A stretch of 48,865 nt of DNA from JAPXSY01 sp034003585 (GTDB lineage Bacteria; Verrucomicrobiota; Kiritimatiellia; RFP12; UBA1067): positions 1-48,865 of the forward strand of contig JAVEYH010000011.1 of NCBI GenBank assembly GCA_034003585.1, given 5' to 3'. Position 1 is the stretch's first letter; each line of letters begins with the position of its first letter. Shown here in pieces: positions 46,545-48,865 of this stretch. The position numbers and the translations under genes are program-made. The notes beneath the pieces are model-generated. The model was not told where the DNA came from and searched no databases. It saw only the letters and a program-made list of their open reading frames with translations.

Positions 46545-48092
46545 ATGAAACGTCGCGCTTCGGTGCTCCTCGCCGGTTTTTCGGTTCTCGGGTGTTTGTC
46601 CGCCTCCGCGGACGTGAAGCTGCCGCCCGTCATTTCTGACCACATGGTGCTGCAGCGCGACATCGCCGCGCCGATCTGGGGACAGGCCGCGCCGGGCGAG
46701 CAGGTCACGGTCGCGATCGCGGGCCAGAAGAAGACGGCGACCGCCGACGCGAAGGGCCGGTGGAAGGTGACCCTGGACCCGCTGAAACTCGCGGAGGGAC
46801 TGACGCTCACCGTGCAGGGCAAGAACACCATCACGGTTCAGGACGTGCTCGTCGGCGAGGTCTGGCTGGGCTCCGGCCAATCGAACATGGACATGCACGT
46901 CAACAGCTACACCAACGGCGATCCCGTACTGGCCCGGGCCGCCGCGGCGACCTATCCCAAGCTGCGCCTGCTCCACAGGGGCCGGAAGGGGTGGGAGCTG
47001 GCCACGCCCGACAACAACGGCAGGTTCTCGGCGCTGCTGTTCGCGTTCGGGTTCCGCCTCCAGCAGGAGCTCAACGTGCCGGTCGGCGTCATGGTCGGCG
47101 CGGTGGGCGGCACGCCCTCGGGGTATTGGCTGACGGATGAGATGCTGCGCGGCGACGCCGCGTGTCAGGAACAGGCGAAGGAGTTCGCCAAGACCTACGA
47201 CTTCGGGGCGGCCCAAAAGAAATACCAGGAACAGCTTGCCGCGTGGAAGGCGGCGGCAGAGAAGGCGAAGCTGGAAAAGGCCAAGGCACCCCGCGCTCCG
47301 ACCCCTCCGGCCAGGGCGGGCGAGTCGGCCGGCCGGATCGGCGGCCTGTACCAGGCGCACGTTCAGCCGTATGTGCCGTACGCGATCCGCGGCGTGCTGT
47401 GGGACCAGGGCGAGAGCGGCACGGCCATCACGGGCGTGGACCAGTTCAACGTCATGGGCGCGCTCATCCAAGGCTGGCGCAAGGCGTGGGGGCTGGAGTT
47501 CCCGTTCCTCTATGTCCAGAAATCCAGCGGCGGCGGCACGGCGTGGGACCTGGATGACCCGGTGACGAAAAACGCGGGCCGGTTCACTGCGCTGCCCAAG
47601 CGGGTGCCCGGCCAGGGCGAAGGCCTCTATCGCGAGCTGCACATCAAGATCCGGCGGCACCCGAAAACGGCGATGGTCATCAGCACCGATCTCGGCAGCG
47701 GGGTCCACCCCGTGAACAAAGCCGGCTACGGCGCGCGCGCCGTCCGCGTCGCGCGGGGCTTCGTCTACGGCCAGCCGGTCGAATTCAGCGGGCCGCTCTA
47801 CGCGTCGCACGCGGTGGAAGGCGGCAAGGTCCGCGTGGCCTTCACGCATGTAGGAAAAGGGCTCGCGGCGCGGCACAGCGGGAAGGTGCAGGGCTTCATG
47901 GTCGCGGGCGCGGACAGGAAATTCGTCTGGGCCGACGCCGTGATCGAGGGCAACGGCGTGCTGGTCTCCAGTCCCGCGGTGGCGCAACCCGTCGCGGTCC
48001 GCTACGCGTGGTCGGGCAACGCGCCGTGGGCGAACCTGTTCAACAAGGACGGGCTTCCCGCGCAAACGTTCCGCACGGATGACTGGAACTGA
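46545..48092 (+). CDS. Sialate O-acetylesterase family protein (secreted)
   Basis: The protein has 515 residues. Residues 1-22 form a Sec signal peptide. The SGNH-type hydrolase nucleophile is Ser113 in GSGQSNMDM; the catalytic Asp/His pair is Asp382 and His388 in DLGSGVHPVNK. Before it is a beta-sandwich domain (about 25-105), and GVLWDQGESG is the family's conserved middle block. It removes O-acetyl groups from sialic acids or other acetylated sugars outside the cytoplasm. Residues about 215-260 are a Lys/Ala-rich helical insertion unusual in the family. GGGGGAAAG precedes the ATG. An AraC regulator follows after 17 bp. Confidence 0.93.
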   Translation: MKRRASVLLAGFSVLGCLSASADVKLPPVISDHMVLQRDIAAPIWGQAAPGEQVTVAIAGQKKTATADAKGRWKVTLDPLKLAEGLTLTVQGKNTITVQDVLVGEVWLGSGQSNMDMHVNSYTNGDPVLARAAAATYPKLRLLHRGRKGWELATPDNNGRFSALLFAFGFRLQQELNVPVGVMVGAVGGTPSGYWLTDEMLRGDAACQEQAKEFAKTYDFGAAQKKYQEQLAAWKAAAEKAKLEKAKAPRAPTPPARAGESAGRIGGLYQAHVQPYVPYAIRGVLWDQGESGTAITGVDQFNVMGALIQGWRKAWGLEFPFLYVQKSSGGGTAWDLDDPVTKNAGRFTALPKRVPGQGEGLYRELHIKIRRHPKTAMVISTDLGSGVHPVNKAGYGARAVRVARGFVYGQPVEFSGPLYASHAVEGGKVRVAFTHVGKGLAARHSGKVQGFMVAGADRKFVWADAVIEGNGVLVSSPAVAQPVAVRYAWSGNAPWANLFNKDGLPAQTFRTDDWN

Positions 48093-48109
48093 CCGGGCGG
48101 GGTCCGGTT

Positions 48110-48865
48110 ATGCCGTTACGCAGCAGACAGCAGGATGCCGGCAAGCGCTGGCAGGAGTTTGAGCGCAACGACCTGCTCTCCCTGGTCCGCGTGCACGTGT
48201 ACTGTGTCTACCGCTCGGTGCTCGGCCCGGCCTGGCGCACGGGCCGCACGCAGGACGCCAAGGACCGGGTCTACTACGTCCTTGCCGGAACGGGGGAGGT
48301 CTCGCATCACGGCGAGACCTTTCCCCTGCGGCCGGGCGGGCTCTACCTGATTCCCGCCCACACGCCGCACAGCCATGCCTGCGACGGACGCCTAGAGCTT
48401 TACTGGTGCCACTTCCGCGCCGAGACCTGCCACGGCACGCCGCTCTTCTCGCACCTGACCGTTCCCTACGCCTGCCGCCCCGCGGCCGGCCTCGGCATCG
48501 CGGAGACCTTCGCCCGCATGGCGCGCCTGTACCGGGACGACTCGCCGGGCGCGGTCTTCCGCCGGTCCGGCCTGCTGATGCAGGTCTTGGCACCGTTCAT
48601 CGAGCAGGCGGACATGGCGCAGTGGCGGCTCTGGCACCTCCGCGCGGAACCCTTCCTGCCCGTGCTGGAGCTGATCGGCCGCCGCGCGGCCGAGCCCCTT
48701 TCCGTCGACGAGCTGGCCCGCGCCGCGCACCTCTCCCGCTGCTACTTCATGAGCCGCTTCAAGCGGATCTTCGGCCTCTCGCCCCACCAGTATCAGCTCC
48801 TGAAGCGCGTCGAGCAGGCGCGCGTCCGGCTGCTGAACACGTCCGACACGCTCGGCCACATCAGC
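48110..48865 (+). CDS. AraC-family regulator with N-terminal cupin domain, 3' end cut by window
   Basis: From the ATG at 48110 the frame is open through all 252 codons to the right edge. The N-terminal part (about 35-120) is a cupin sugar-sensing domain (DRVYYVLAGTGEVSHHGE, LRPGGLYLIPAHTPHSHAC). Residues about 205-252 are the first part of an AraC helix-turn-helix domain (LSVDELARAAHLSRCYFMSRFKRIFGLSPHQY), with the second helix-turn-helix cut off. It lies 17 bp behind the esterase gene, probably co-transcribed, and may control esterase or nearby sugar genes. Confidence 0.88.
   Translation, partial: MPLRSRQQDAGKRWQEFERNDLLSLVRVHVYCVYRSVLGPAWRTGRTQDAKDRVYYVLAGTGEVSHHGETFPLRPGGLYLIPAHTPHSHACDGRLELYWCHFRAETCHGTPLFSHLTVPYACRPAAGLGIAETFARMARLYRDDSPGAVFRRSGLLMQVLAPFIEQADMAQWRLWHLRAEPFLPVLELIGRRAAEPLSVDELARAAHLSRCYFMSRFKRIFGLSPHQYQLLKRVEQARVRLLNTSDTLGHIS

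Noticed and set aside
1..48865. tRNA, rRNA, transposase, integrase or phage genes
   Set aside because: None recognised in intergenic stretches or in the translated frames; a tRNA scan and covariance-model search would settle small RNAs.

Overview
The window is about 65-70% GC by eye and fits a member of the Kiritimatiellota/Verrucomicrobiota lineage. This is inference from gene content: surface proteins with autotransporter-type beta-strand repeats, three Gfo/Idh/MocA oxidoreductases (two with Tat signals), a sialate O-acetylesterase, AraC-type regulators, a Verrucomicrobia-style four-helix-bundle protein, EIIA fusion proteins, and short period-7 intergenic repeats. I see no rRNA, tRNA, CRISPR array, transposase, integrase or phage gene. 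About 33 protein genes are supported, two of them cut by the window edges. One 100-N assembly gap lies inside a gene (32645-32744).

Layout. 1-4.9 kb: a type III-like restriction-modification locus (3' end of the methyltransferase, a Fic protein, a Res helicase-nuclease), with a palindrome-rich spacer between fic and res and gene debris behind res. 4.9-9.8 kb: pheS, a small membrane protein, a cytoplasmic Gfo/Idh/MocA oxidoreductase, a pyruvate-formate-lyase-activase-type radical SAM enzyme, and a zinc-ribbon/PTS-EIIA fusion. 10.0-12.6 kb: a large secreted beta-strand-repeat protein behind a near-consensus sigma-70 promoter. 12.8-18.2 kb: speA, divergent hemW, then tkt. 18.2-20 kb: a repeat-bounded four-helix-bundle gene, then mtlD and a solute-binding protein in one minus-strand unit. 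22.0-23.5 kb: hisH-hisF. 23.5-25.8 kb: a GH2 family protein lacking the expected acid/base residue. 26.1-30.4 kb: pckG with an odd Cys/Lys-rich N-terminus, then a CPA2-type antiporter carrying a C-terminal EIIA domain. 30.5-33.2 kb: a second secreted repeat protein, internally duplicated and interrupted by the gap. 33.4-37.6 kb: an SMP-30-like protein and an orphan FtsX-type permease. 37.6-40.0 kb: pyrH, frr and an unknown Pro/Ala-rich tail-anchored protein with alternating short motifs. 40.2-48.9 kb: a carbohydrate-catabolism-like region (PAS-AraC regulator, Tat oxidoreductase, MtaA/UroD-like methyltransferase, second Tat oxidoreductase, M24 hydrolase, sialate O-acetylesterase, second AraC regulator running off the right edge).

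How the genes work together. Most of the window is housekeeping metabolism interleaved with accessory modules. The best candidates for something undescribed are: (1) two unrelated proteins that each end in a type-2 PTS EIIA domain with its phosphorylatable His, with no sugar permease in the window, suggesting phosphorelay control of a cation antiporter and of a zinc-ribbon protein; (2) a four-helix-bundle gene bounded by perfect 15-bp inverted repeats; (3) the motif-repeat tail-anchored protein behind frr; and (4) the regulator/oxidoreductase/methyltransferase cluster at the right end.
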